From: Rhynochetos jubatus
Taxonomy: Eukaryota > Chordata > Aves > Eurypygiformes > Rhynochetidae
Assembly (NCBI GenBank): GCA_027574665.1
Contig: CM050659.1
Span: 20,995,001 to 21,059,000, forward strand
Direction: 5' to 3'
Length of the DNA stretch: 64,000 nucleotides
In this document: positions 37,791-50,342 of the stretch, piece by piece
How the letters are laid out: each line of letters starts with the position of its first letter
How positions within the stretch are numbered: position 1 is the stretch's first letter
Translations under genes and position numbers: made by a program
The notes under the pieces: model-generated
The model's input: only the letters and a program-made list of their open reading frames with translations
What the model was told of the DNA's origin: nothing
Database searches by the model: none

Positions 37791-40700
37791 TGCTGCTTGC
37801 CTGTTGTATCTATGTGACAACAGAGGACATAGACTTATCATGACAAGCAACCTTGTACATATTTAAGGCTGGCTCTCTCTTCCTGCAGTCTGCTTATGCA
37901 AATTCAGCCTGGCTGAGTACTGCGATCCTCCTGGAGTATATTTTCCTGTCCTGAGGTTCTCTCTAGATTTTTCTTTCCAACAGCTTTTGCATTTAGAACA
38001 CAAAACACAGCGCTTTTCTTGATCCTGACTCTCTACCAGGTCACAAAGCACTTTCACCGGATCTTTTAATAGAACTTGCAAAAGAAGTCCCGGATGACTG
38101 GTTACAGGGGATCTGTCACCCCTCTAGTTAAGATACAAGGGACAAGAAGTTGCCCATCCACTTCTACCACAACTCCCACCGCAGCCGGTTGTAATCTCTG
38201 TCACAGAAATTCTAAAGCATCTGACAAGCACAACTGGGGTTTGCCTGGATGTAGAGAGCAAAGCACAACCCCTGGGGGTTTTACAACTGAGCTGAGCTGA
38301 CACAGATCACAAAGTAGAGTGCTCAGGGCAAGGTGGGGTTTAAAACTTTTACAGCTTCTGGAGTATTTCCTGGGAACATCCACTGGTGCTTTTCAGGAGT
38401 ATTACACAAACTTGGAGGAAAAATTACCTCTGTGTCAGGAGGTTATATAGCAATATCAATGGAAAGGGAGGGAGAAATCACTCACCTCACCCCATTGAGG
38501 GGAAAAAAAAACCATCACTAGAGAAAGTACATCAAAACCGCTACAGGTAGCCTGTCACAACATTTCTCTATCTAGCTGCTTCACACAAATATTCAGGTAC
38601 TCCATTTCCTCCTTCGCATAGCAAGAACTTAAATGGGAAAGGAGCCTAAGAAGAGCAGAGTAGACAGTGGGTTTTGTCACTCTCTAAAGAAATTCTTTTC
38701 TGACTGCACTGTCAGTTCTGGCAGAAAAACCATCATGCACCATCTCAGTTTTTCCTGATTCACTGCTTTAGGCTGCAGTCATTGTCTCAGGCATTCTCCA
38801 TCTTTTCCCACAGTTATTGACAGGAAAGGACAAGGAGCTTCCAAAAAGCCATACTTTGCACACCTTGACACAATCTGCCTTATTCTCCAACATAGTTCAA
38901 TGTCATCTTTGCCCTTTGAGGCCATTCCTTTTGAATTTCCTTGTGTTCTGTCCCTTCAAAATGCTCTAAATAGACTTAAATGAAGATGAAAGCTGCAGTC
39001 TCTGAAACTAAATTATTTCCTTCACAAATAATATTTCTTCACTATTCAATCCCCTTGATCAGCTTTTACTATCGAGGATTCTACTTGTGCTTTGCAGCAA
39101 CTCCCCTGATACAGTGTTGGCACCCTCAGTGACAGCAGCACTTTACCCCTAAAGCTTATTTCTCTCCATATCCTGGAATTAGGTATTTCTACTTCATGAC
39201 TGTTCTTTCTTATTTGTGCGTCACTTCCTTGTTCAGTCCAGAGACTTCAAGGTGTATTCTTGCCTTATATCTTGTTACTCTAATGCTCAGTAGATACAAA
39301 TCATTCTTGCTGCATAGATTTAATTTTTATTTTCTATGACAATTTCCTTCTACTAACATGAGAATGTAGAGAGTGTTTTACCGGTCCGGAACTGAATCCT
39401 CAGTTTCACGAAACCTCTAGTCAAAGGCAGCCAAGAGTAGATTTAAAGCATACAGAAAATGGATTCATTAAAATAGCAAGACAGGTTCTTCTGAAGCGCA
39501 TTTCCCTCAAAACACACATTTTCCCCAGGGCAGTCCTGCGTCTCACTGAACTCTCAGTGTGCATTCCACCCACTTCTTGATAGCTGCTTCTTTCTCTCCC
39601 ACACTTGACTCTTTGATCTTCCTGGTGAGGAAGGAGGCAGCCCTTAGTCAGTCCAGCCTGTCTCTGCAGGTGGCTTCTTCACTATAGCCATCTGTGTGCT
39701 GTACCACCGCCAGCCAAGCTTTTCCTTCATTGGTGCACACGACTTATTTTGAACCCAGATCCGCAGGCGTCAGATGTAATTGTGCACTGCCTGGTGAGCC
39801 TGGAGCGCAGGCACAGCTTCCAGGCTCCTGTTCAGCTCAATCCGTGCGCTGCTGGGAGACACCCATGTCCACCAGCCTGGCGAGAGACTGCTCCATAAGC
39901 TGCAAACGAGACCCCTGCCATCCTCATCACCTGCTGAATGCGAGTTTATTGCAGTTCAGCGTGCAGAAAGCCTGAAGCCACCCTTACATAGAGGGAAAAC
40001 AGGAGCTGGAAGTGGGATGTGTAAAGTAGCAGGACCTTGATGACAGTATTGGATTACGTGCTTTGACAAGTAGGGGGAAAAAAGACACTGAGACAGAAGA
40101 GAGGAGGAGTCACGTAGATCATATTAAAGGAAGAGAAGACACATTTGTTCTTTATATGCAGCTTGCCTGAATTAATCAGCATTTTTCTCTTAATCTGTAT
40201 TTATTTTGCAAAAATCCATTTTATTCTCAGCTGATTCAAATTACTGAAGCACAACCAGCTTGTCTTCCAGTACATGGTCTGACAGATAGTTGCTTTGGTC
40301 TTTAGCAGTCTGCATTTTCATATACCAATGATTGAAATCTCCTACCCTTGAAAGACCTGTCTCTATTTCCAAGGTTGCCACGTAGTGACTCCTGAATCCT
40401 CCTCAGCAGTGTTACAAGGCTGGTTAGAGCAGCACAGTAAACAGCTCTGCACCAAGTTAAACTCCTGCCTATACCTGAGCTCGTACCTTGCTGTATTGAG
40501 ATGCACACGAGTGCTGCACTGCAGACAGCCCTAATATAGCATTTCTCAAACTACAAGGAAGGGACTCGATGCTCCTAAGGGCTAGGAGGAGAGCTAGAGA
40601 AAGGTTCAAGCAAGTGTTCCATTCAGAAACCTGCGTGAGCTACACCTGGGAGAGAGGGATTGAAGAGAGGGAGTAGCTGAACTCACTTGCAAGTCGAGAA

Positions 40701-43700
40701 CTGATCAAATTTTGTCAAAAATCTCCGTTTCATGTGAAGCTTTCCTTTTCTGCAAGGAAGAAAGGTTCACACTCTACAGGTACACCCTCCTGAAGCAATT
40801 TTGCTAGGAGTAATTTTAGTCCTGCTGAAGCCTGGCTGGTTTGATTCATTTCCCCACCAATACATTGACGCGTTGTTATTCCTACCACGTAAAGCCCAAT
40901 ATAAGTGGGTTCGTTCATTTGGGCCGGGTTTGCAATGAGGTGGGAGGCCAGACTCACACAGCCAGCACAGTGCTAGCTAACCACAATGTAAAACACATGC
41001 CTGCCCCTTGCTCAGAAGGCCTTTTCCTAGCTCCAGCTCCTGGGAATTTAAAACCGTACCTGTCCTGTCCCACACGGCAAGACCTCCCAGTGACAGAGGC
41101 ACAAGCAGGTCAGCGGACATCTCCACTGAAGATGGCTGAAGTCTCGAGGAATTTCACTGCTGTTCAGTAGGGTTGAACAGACTATCACCCGTCCCTGAAA
41201 GACATTTACAGACTTCTCTATTTTCTCATTTGTTTTCTCAAGGTCTTTGTGACTCCTAACGTATCTAATCAATAGGCAAACAGTCACAGCAAAATCTTTT
41301 CATGCAGTCGACAGCTTTTCTACCCAACTCTTCTGTAGCCTTACAGTAAAGAAAAAGTTAATAAACTTTCTTCCTCCAACTGAGTTGCTAGATTTCTTTC
41401 CTCATTAACACTGTATAATATACCCTTGATTTGCAGCCTCACTAAACTTTTTTTTGTAATACAATTATAAAGTTCATTTTAAAGATGAAACACAAGCATT
41501 TAACCTGTCAAAAACAAAGTTCAAGCCTGCAGCTTCCTGTATTTCTGCCACTAAAGATAACAGACCTGATCCTGCGGGTTTTTTACTCAAGGAAACCTCT
41601 TAAGTTTGAATGGGAATTTTTGAGTAAGCAAAGATTTACGGTGAAATATGGCTTCAAATCCCTGCTATCCTGTCCAAGGGCACAATAAATTGCTCTCACA
41701 TTGGGAGTCTAATGAAGATAAAGGGAAAGGAATCCTCCCCTCAGTCTGGAATCCCCATGCTGCTAATGAGTTGTAAGGCTTACAGCAGCAGCCAAAGCAC
41801 CTATCTACCCTCTAAAGGAGGCTGTTTCAGTCTGAGCACAGCTAAACCAGAATTAAACACTGTCAAAACCCCCATCTTTTATGTACGCTGCTGAGCATTA
41901 GCTTAGTGTCAGGACAGCCAGTCACAACCTATTGCAGCTCACTCACTCCAGAGAGGAAATCTCAATGACAGTACTCAGATGATGACAACAAACAGTGGAT
42001 CAGAGAGTACATCCAGCACTACATAGTCTTGATTCCAGTCAGTTTTAGAAATTTGCCTCATTTTTAGACTTTTCACTTCTGAATACTCTCAGTGTCCCCA
42101 GATGAGTCACAGTTTTTAACACAGATGGCATTTTTTCAGGGCACAAGCTATGCCAGCTACGATGTTATTTATCTTAGTCTAAAAGTGCAACACAACCAAT
42201 ATTTATTCAGCTAAGGGAGTCCTATTTTCTTTTCTGAACATCTCTCTTCCATTCACATACACATGGCAGACACGATTTTTTTTCACTAGGACCGAGGGTA
42301 AATTAGGATTCATTTAAAAGTGGTGAATTTGTAGCAATCTAAAACCAGCAAACTCAAAAATGGACCTTACATTTTGCTGTCCACTTTCAGTTCTCCAAGT
42401 TTTTGTAATCAGATTACACAGTAACAAATGCCCTAGTTTATTATGGAGTCAATTGCTGCAATCACCATGGATTCACCATCTCTGGTGTCTCTACATGTTA
42501 TCTTACAATATCACATTTTACTATTAACAACAGGCTATGTAATGAAACCAGAAACTCAGAGAAGAAAACATGAACATAAATACGCTGTAGAGCAAATAGA
42601 GAGAGAGGAAAGGCAGTTATGAAAATGCCCTAAAAGCCTGTCTTATAAAGAGAGCATGCAAACATTATAGTATAATACACCTGAAGATAATTGCATTTAG
42701 AATTTTCCCTCCTACTGGGCTGCTGAGGTGACAAACACCCTTGAGCTTCAGAGTTCATGTAGTGTAGTCACAAACACCAACCCAAGTTTTAATTTAAAAA
42801 AAAAAAAAGAAAATAATAAAGAGAGAGAGGAAGAGCATGCCAAGCAGCAGATAATGCAGAAATATTTGGCACACATACTAAATAGCAAGTCAAAGCTTCA
42901 GTCATAGCAGACTTGACATTAGATTGCTGGAGAAACATAATAAAAGGGCTATCCAGCTAGAGAAATTAAGTATATCTAACATAAGAAAGAGGGCAGGTAG
43001 TGATGGAGCACTGGTTTTGGCTCAAGTTAAATTTGACAGTAGATAGCATTCAAAATGAGGGAACAGCTCAGTTAAACCAAGAAAGAAGGGAATCACTTCA
43101 GAAATGCCAAGACATACACTGTCAAACTACATGTCATGAATCAGGTAACAGTGAAGAAATACTTAATTTTCCGTATAGTCTGGATGCCTTTCCACCACAC
43201 AAAATAAGGAAAACTATGCACATTGCTGATGCCAAGACCCATGCAAAAGTCTATTACAAAGACCCATTACTGGTTGCATCAATTAATGACCTATTTTTCT
43301 TACAATAGTATATTCAAAATGTTACCAATAACAGCATCTCCTGCTGCTTTGACAATGCTTGGCAGACTAACTCCTTGTTGCTATCTCCTGAACTTTACTC
43401 AGTCCATTTCCCACCTACCAGGTGGCTCTGCGTCTTTCTATTCACTCGCAATCTCTTGTCTCTCTACTACTCACTCCCGCCCTTGCTGCCATCTCTCTTC
43501 ACCTTTTCCCATTAGACCTCTACCTTCACAACACTATTCATCACCCAACCCCAGTCTCCCCTCCTTAACACCTTTTTACAACAGACTAGCAAGCCGAATT
43601 TTGTTTTCAGAGAAGAGGTTATAATAATGAGCAAAGCCTCCTAATGCATTGTGGACCTAGCTCAAGTAGAAAAGTGGCTCAAAATTTCCAATTTCTCTTT

Positions 43701-45110
43701 TTAAAAGTCAGGAAAAAGAAACCTTACCACAAGACAGGGAAATTAGCAAGAAACCTAGTGTCCTTCACTTTCCAACACCTTTGGATTACACAGACTAGAT
43801 GCATTTCAGAAAAATGACAGTCTTATAAGTGCAAGTAGTGTATGATTGGAGCTAAACACGTAAAAATAAGTTAATATTTAAAATCACAGTAGTAGCTGTA
43901 CGTATTTAGAGAATTGGTTCTTGCAGTCATGAATGAGATATGGCAGCCTCATACTTCATGCCAGCACTCAAGGAAAAGCTATTGTATGAAACTACTAGTA
44001 GAGACTTATAATGATTATTAAACTAGTCAGAAAACCCAGAGCTTAAAGCAGAGGTGATCCATCAGAGCCCTGCTGCTTCTGGAACTACAGCAACACATGC
44101 TGATCCCATTCAGATTTCCCGTTCCTACATCCACACAAAACTCAGTGAATAAAATCCACCCGCACCAAGGTGAAAAACTACCCATTTCCACCCACATACC
44201 TGCAGTGGCAAAACACCAGGATGAAAAAGAAAATGCATCAGCCTCACACTGCAAACTTTCCTTCTGCATTACCTGCATAGAAGGCTGATCTCTGTAGATG
44301 GATGAGAACTTTATACACACAGCAGCACTGGTACAGCAATATAGAAAATGAAAAAAAAATCTGTGCCACTAATCCTTATAACATTAGGGACGTAAATATG
44401 ACTGAGCTGCTTACGTAGGTACCTTCAGGACAAAACTCTTCAGGCAAGAAGAATTATTTTTTTATTAAGTTCATGTACTTAAAGATAAGAATAAGCAATT
44501 CAAACTAAAGTATCTGCCATACCATGACGGGAGCAGCCTTCTCTCTTCCCACATGCCTCCTTTCCCTTTTGGCTGGCCCGGAAAGTGCTGCCCAAACCGT
44601 CCCGGGCCCCTGAAGCAGGATGTATCTCCTACATTGCCAGACTGTGACAGTGACCAGTGAATAAATCAAAAGCAACACCCTGCCATCCTGGTTATAGGGC
44701 TGAAGCCCGTATGAATTCAGACCACGACCAGACCTCATTCATTTCAGTCCCTGGGAACGCCCACGCACAGCAAATCACACCACATCCCAAACCCATTTCA
44801 AAGTTTATCCTCATTCTAATTTAATTAATCAGAAAGATATCATCTTGGTGTGCCACAAATGTAGCCAAGGAGGAGGCCAAAGCTGCCGCCTCCTTTTCCG
44901 GTTAAAGCTTATTTAAGAAAAAGAAAATGGAGTTTAAGAATAATCACTGAGTTTCCCCCATCTTCCAAATATTACTTTCCACTTTTAGAATACAGTGTGT
45001 CATCTGGACGAGCACCTTATCACTAGCCAACAGGGGGAATTCAGCATTTGTATTTATATTTGCATTTATATGGCATTTTCATACACTGTATCTCAAACTA
45101 CTGACAGAAC
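37791..45110. other. Unique non-coding sequence, partly pyrimidine-rich
   Basis: No gene or RNA is recognised. The 38.6-39.7 kb and 43.3-43.6 kb parts are pyrimidine-rich on the plus strand, which produces Ser/Pro/Leu-rich open frames such as 43223-43624 (133 codons) with no family resemblance. A run of 13 A lies at 42796-42808 followed by a GA-rich stretch. Opposed frames near 40.73-41.29 kb are also unrecognised. Some decayed repeats are likely, but I could not name them. Confidence 0.5.
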
Positions 45111-45625
45111 CCTGGGTTCTGGCTATGAAAGCTGGGGAGGGAGCAATGTCGGGGCAATGCTGTGCTCCTCTTGGCAGGCCTTTGCAATCCCAATTGTCCC
45201 TGGACCTGTGGGCTTTCTGGTTCTCCAGACGCTAACCCTAATAATTGCCAGTCTCTGTTTCCAGCCCCAGCCCCCCTGGGTTCTGGCTATGAAAGCTGGG
45301 GAGGGAGCAATGTCGGGGCAGTGCCGTGCTCCCCTTGGCAGGCCTTTGCAATCCCAAATATCCCTGGACCTGCGGGCTTTCTGGTTCTCCAGACCCTAAC
45401 CCTAACTGGTCATGGTTTTTGGCACCGGTCCCCCTGGGTTCTGGCTATGAAAGCTGGGGAGGGAGCAATGCCAGTGCAGTGCCAAAAACCGTGACCGGCA
45501 ACTATTAGGGCTAGGGTTAGTGTCTGGAGAATCAGAAAGCCCATGGGTCCAAGGATAAACAGGATTGCAAAGGCCTGCCAAGAGGAGCACGGCACTGCTA
45601 GGGTTAGGCTCCAGGGAGATTAGGG
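45111..45625. repeat. GC-rich ~160-bp tandem and fold-back repeat with telomere-like junctions
   Basis: Unit 1 is 45111-45274 (164 bases), unit 2 is 45275-45432 (158 bases), and a partial unit 3 starts at 45433. Each begins CCTGGGTTCTGGCTATGAAA. Units 1 and 2 each end their conserved part with TTCTCCAGAC followed by telomere-like CTAACCCTAA (45232-45241; 45393-45406 has two repeats). From 45479 to 45597 the same sequence runs in reverse complement, carrying TAGGGCTAGGGTTAG (45507-45520). Further GGGTTAG and TTAGGG words follow at 45601-45625. Several frames are open through the units only because their lengths and composition allow it, so the 110-134-codon frames here are not genes. I do not recognise the family. 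It could be a minisatellite, a piece of subtelomeric satellite or a fragment of an uncharacterised element. Confidence 0.88.
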
Positions 45626-47960
45626 TCACAGTCCTGGGGAGTGGTGACTACATGCATCACGGCACCATCATCGCACAAGTGGTGCGGCTGGGAAACACTT
45701 TGGGTACTAATTAATCTCGGCTGCTACTAATTCACAGCGAGGAGAGGCTAGTCTGACAGATTTGGCTCTGCCTTACAGTTTGGAAGAGAGCTCAGAGAGA
45801 CAGAATTTCAAAAACTTTCTTTGGGAACGTCTGACATAGCATTTCACTCAGAGGATGGGACCAGCGCAGTACTCTCAACAGATGGCATACATTGCACGTG
45901 CTTGACTAAAATACTGTCATATTCTATGGGGTTCAAGTAATTGTTTTCTCTTATTTGGGTACGTAGAGTACATCTGAACTCTTTGGGAACTTAGAAGATC
46001 AGTTCATTTAGTATGAAGACATGCTAAAAAAAAAATCACTGAATATATTCAGGAGAAAAAAACCCCAAACAAAACCAAAATACAAAACCCCACACCAAAA
46101 CTACTCAGCTTTCAAAAGATATGAAAAAGAACCTGTTTGGCTCTGGTTATTTGCAAAACCTGAATGTGGCTTGGAAAAACAACAGGATCACACCAAAGCC
46201 TATGGTTCTCATTCCTCTTTAATTCAAGATTCAGGACTCGTGACAGTGCAGGTCTGAGACAACTGTGAGGAGCAGAAAGTCCCGTCACGCTGTATGGACC
46301 AACCCAGTAATCATGCAACTGATAAGGCAGCCACTTAGGATGTGCAAATAAGCTTGCTTCCCACAGAAACAGAGACACTTCCAGGGTCACTGAAACTGCC
46401 CTGCGCTGCTAGCAGGGAGTAATTGCCATATTCATGAGAAAGTCAGGATTCCCGAAGGACAGCCCCTTTTATGCAACTGAAAGAGTGGGAGTGTCTCCTA
46501 ACAGCCTTCTTCTGCAAGAGGTGCCCACATCAGGGCCCCGAATAATTCATGTCCCTCATTCCTCATCAGCCCTCTCACACCAGCAAACTCAGTTGTACTG
46601 CAGAGGCTACAGACTGCTCTGATTAATTGCTCTCATTACCAGCTCATTTTATAAATTTCCCTTCATTTTAATGCAGAACTTTTCTCTGGAACCTGAACTG
46701 CAATAAGTAAAAAGCAGTAATAAATATGAAAACAGGGCCCAGTGGCTAACAAGAAGTGACCCTTCACCAAAGGGAGAAAAACGAGTAGGCAGCCCCTCAG
46801 AAGAGAGGAGCTAATGATGAGCAATCACAGCAAAGTGCCCTGCGCAGAGGCCTGCAGACATGCAGAAAAGGTGCTAGCACCCACAACAGTAAGAAGCATC
46901 ATTGCAGAAGGGCTGTGGAAAGTGCCATGCGACACCTGGATAAACCCCGCAGCCTCAGGTGCTGCTGCAGAGGTCAGAGTAATGACAGGGACTTCACATT
47001 AAATGACAGGGGAGGCAAGTTTCTCTATAGAAATGGCACATTTCCAGCAGGATTTTCTTTGAGATAAGTGAAAAGTAGATAAAACTCCAAGCAATTCTCA
47101 GAGGTGAATCAGAGGACTTGCTGTGGACTTACCATAAGCATGGAAAAATAGCAAATAACACTCTCTTCACTTTAACACTGACAAACAGACCTTTTGGAAC
47201 AGAATGAATGTGAACGTAAACTTGAAAAATTAGGGGAACAGAAACGTTTTTTTCTGAATGAATGAAAGACTGAAGTTACTGAATATGGCAGTCCCAGGCT
47301 ATTATTCAAATGCACTATCAGTAAAAGGATGCATGATGATTGTTCTTTATGGATTGCTTCCTGTAAGTTCAATACTCAAGAGTAATTTTTCTATATCAGG
47401 CTTGAATGCGTAGGCTTACAACTCTATCACTACGATTCAGCTGTACTGTGGCGTAAATGAGAATTTAACTTACCTTACCTTGCCCTGGCAGATCCTGGAG
47501 TCATCCTGTTGCTATAATGAGGGTGTTCAAAGTTTCTGTGTCACAAATTAAAGGTTCTTAATAACCGTTCTTAATTATGGAAAAGAAATAATAAAGCCTG
47601 TCTATTTACTATTTGAATAATGCTAACAGGATGAGAACCAGTAGAAACACTGTCGTGCTGCATATCCCTGAATAGATGGAGGCAGATCAGGAAGACGTTT
47701 CCACTTTTCCCCATACAACACTACCAATCATCACTGGCAGACACAATTCAAGAAAGCCATCATGAGCTATAGGCACAACACAGCTCCTCCAGTTACAAAA
47801 ATGGAGTTAGAAAAAACCCAAAGATGCACAGGTCCTGAATCTAGTTCTCCTTTCAGTATAATTTTTAAAGACAAAAAAATACAGTTGGTATTCTTCCTGC
47901 TGCAACAAAAAAAAGAAACGATAGCTTACAACACATGCTGCATGTGAAATTATACTAAAT
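45626..47960. other. Unique non-coding sequence
   Basis: No gene is recognised. An A/C-rich stretch at about 46053-46105 looks like simple low-complexity DNA. Open frames are short and without recognisable domains. Confidence 0.55.
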
Positions 47961-47961
47961 T

Positions 47962-48073
47962 AAAATACAGGAGTACTTGATATGATGCCATTTTGCAGTT
48001 ATTAAGTACTTACTGAACTCTAACTTCAGGACCTTTTTTGCGTTGCATAAAGAATACAGTACTCCTGTATTTA
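47962..48073. mobile_element. Possible MITE: short TA-flanked inverted repeat
   Basis: AAAATACAGGAGTACT at 47962-47977 and AGTACTCCTGTATTTA at 48058-48073 are inverted copies (15 consecutive bases pair) enclosing 80 bases. If the ends are CAGGAGTACT...AGTACTCCTG, they are flanked by TA on both sides, the target site of Tc1/mariner elements. The left end resembles an ACAGGAGTACTTG terminus I recall from reptile DNA repeats, but I am not certain of the family. No transposase is present. A chance hairpin is the alternative. Confidence 0.38.
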
Positions 48074-48074
48074 G

Positions 48075-49689
48075 TGACATGAATAATTAACTGAATGCTC
48101 TGTAAATAACTAATTTACCTTTGATCTTCCTTGCCACTAGATGCTTGGTTAGCAGCCATTTAAGGATGCTCAACTAATAACCAGTTTACCTCTGTGTTCA
48201 GCTCTTGATAGCTCTGATTGCCTGGCAATTCTCAGCTGCTCTGCACTGATGTATGCTTGTAAAATACCTGAGAAATAACATGGACCCAGTTTATATGACC
48301 CCAGAATTAGAGGCTGCTGTTGGAAAATAACCTAATGTACAATCTGGTTCTTTGTGATCAAGCTCTGCATTTCCCAGTTCTTAATTTTTCCCAATTACAA
48401 TTAATCTTTAAGATTCACAGCTCAGAAATCCCAGTTCCCTGACATGTCAGGTTGTGGTTCTGTTCAGAGACAGAGGCAATTCCTCCAAAAGCCCAGTCTG
48501 GCACAGGCAAATATATCTTGTCAAAGTCCAGCTAATCATAGCCCTGCACTTAATCACATCAGCTCTTTCAGTTAGCTCCAGACAGCATTACATTTGGGGA
48601 TTCTTGTAAAGTTCAATATAACCTACTATTCAAATAACCCAAATCACAGCTTGTTCCTCAACTCGATGCCGCTTTCTACACATATGTCATTATTCACTAA
48701 AAATGGAATTGTAATTTGATATATAAAGTTTCTAAGAACTCACACACATTCTGCAAGTTGCCTGGATAAAGATCAACAACTTGGGTTAAAACTTCTATTT
48801 GTTATCTGGGTACGGCTTGAGATGCACCACAGAGTTACAAACGTAGATCGGGGAATATGTCTGGTTTTCTGATACTGGTTTTTGGACACATCACTTAAAA
48901 GCAGTACCCCAGAATTTAGCTAACCATGCATAAAGTCAATAAATTCCTCTCTACCACTGAGAATATTCTCAATTTACAAAGCATCTTTATTAGTTTTATT
49001 AGCCAACATTATGGACCTAATTATTAATTTTTTTTTACAGGATGTAAGAGTTAAATATTATTGTCAATTTTTGATGGTGTTTACAGAACAGAAGGCAAAT
49101 TGAACAGGAGGCTAATCAAAGCCAGACTACCACCACACTTCTACGAAAATCCAAGCTTCTGTAGTGCCACATCATTCAGAGTCACCTTGACCCAAATGTT
49201 ACATTACAGCTGCACTGTAAAATATTACTCTGACTCGCTGCTTTTCAGAAGTATGAATGAGATGAAGATATTTTCCATTAAAAATTTAAACCAGGTGGAA
49301 TGTCACAGCTATGAGATGAAAGTAAGGTTGCTCAGAAGGTAAGTAGAGTAGATGAGAAAACTGTCTTCACAGGAATGCCTGTGTGCTGCGGGGAGGCATG
49401 AGGAATAGCATGCCACATTGCTGCTTTATTTAGGGAGCACATGGCAATTTTTGAAGGAAAGGAAACCGAGAACCTCGGCAGCCTCTCAGCAGGAGTCTTT
49501 TGAGTCAACCAGGGATGTTTTGCAGTTTGGAAAGCAGTGTAAAGGCAATCCCCGCTGAGTTCACCAGACACTGAGAGTGGCAGAGTTAGACAGTGCTTTG
49601 CAGGGCTAACAACTGTTTCTAGCCCCAAATGCCACCCTGTTTTCCAGTCAGTGGGAGTACTGTAAAACCCCCTACATTAATGAAAGAGG
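48075..49689. other. Unique non-coding sequence
   Basis: No gene, RNA or named repeat is seen. The plus-strand open frame at 49061-49342 (93 codons) has no recognisable domain. Confidence 0.55.
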
Positions 49690-50342
49690 TGTGGGGTTTG
49701 CTGCTTGTGCTGCTTTTGACTGAGAGAGAATTAATTATCTTCACAGTGGCTAGTATGTGGCTGTGTTCTGGATTTGTGCTGAGACGAATGTTGATAATAC
49801 ACATGGCTTTAGTTGTTGCCAAGCAATGTTTACATTACGACTAGGGCATTTTCAGTTTCTCATACTGCTCCTGTGTTCCCAGCTGCTTCTCTACAAGAAG
49901 CTGGGAGGGGACACAGCCAGGACAGCTGAACCAAACTGACCAAAGGGACATTTCATGCCATATATACCATGATATAAGGTAGGGGAGTTGACCAGGGGGT
50001 CTGGCTCTTGGGCTCTGGCTCACTCACTCTCTGGCTATCGCTGCTCAGGGACTGGCTCAGCATTGGTCATCAGGTGGTAAGTGGTTGTATCATTTGGGTT
50101 TTTTCCCCTATTATTTTCATTACGTATTATTATTGGTAGTAGTAGTAGTAGTATTTTCATTACATATTAGTATTATTATTGGTATCATTTGTATCATTCT
50201 TTTATTTAATTTTCAATTATTCAACTGTTCTTATCTCAACCCATGAGTTGTATTACCATTTTTCCTCTGATTCTCTCCCCCATCCCACTGAATATGAGCA
50301 GCCGTGTGGTGCTTAGTTGCTGACTGGGGTTAAATCACAACA
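49690..50342 (+). mobile_element. Solo LTR of an avian endogenous retrovirus
   Basis: The segment begins near TGTGGGGTTTGCTGC and ends TTAAATCACAACA, close to the 'ggttaaaccacgaca' end of a widespread avian LTR. In order: GAGAGAATTAATTATCTTC; GTTGATAATACACATGGCTT ... TAGTTGTTGCCAAGCAATG; AAGCTGGGAGGGGACACAGC at about 49898; a TATA-like region near 49958-49980; GCTGCTCAGGGACTGGC; a T-rich stretch with a TAG run (50135-50153); AACTGTTCTTATCTCAACCC, the region after the poly-A signal; and GGTGCTTAGTTGCTGACTGG. No retroviral internal genes adjoin it. Divergence from the remembered consensus is moderate, so the insertion is old but alignable. No target duplication was confirmed. Confidence 0.85.

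Noticed and set aside
43223-43624. 133-codon plus-strand frame rich in Ser, Pro and Leu
   Set aside because: The underlying DNA is pyrimidine-rich, which lowers stop frequency. No domain, signal or context supports a gene.
44995-45494. Overlapping plus-strand open frames of 134 and 110 codons with repeated LGSGYESWGGSN-type peptides
   Set aside because: They are translations of the ~160-bp DNA repeat in different frames. The peptide repetition follows from the DNA repeat, and there is no sign of selection on one frame.
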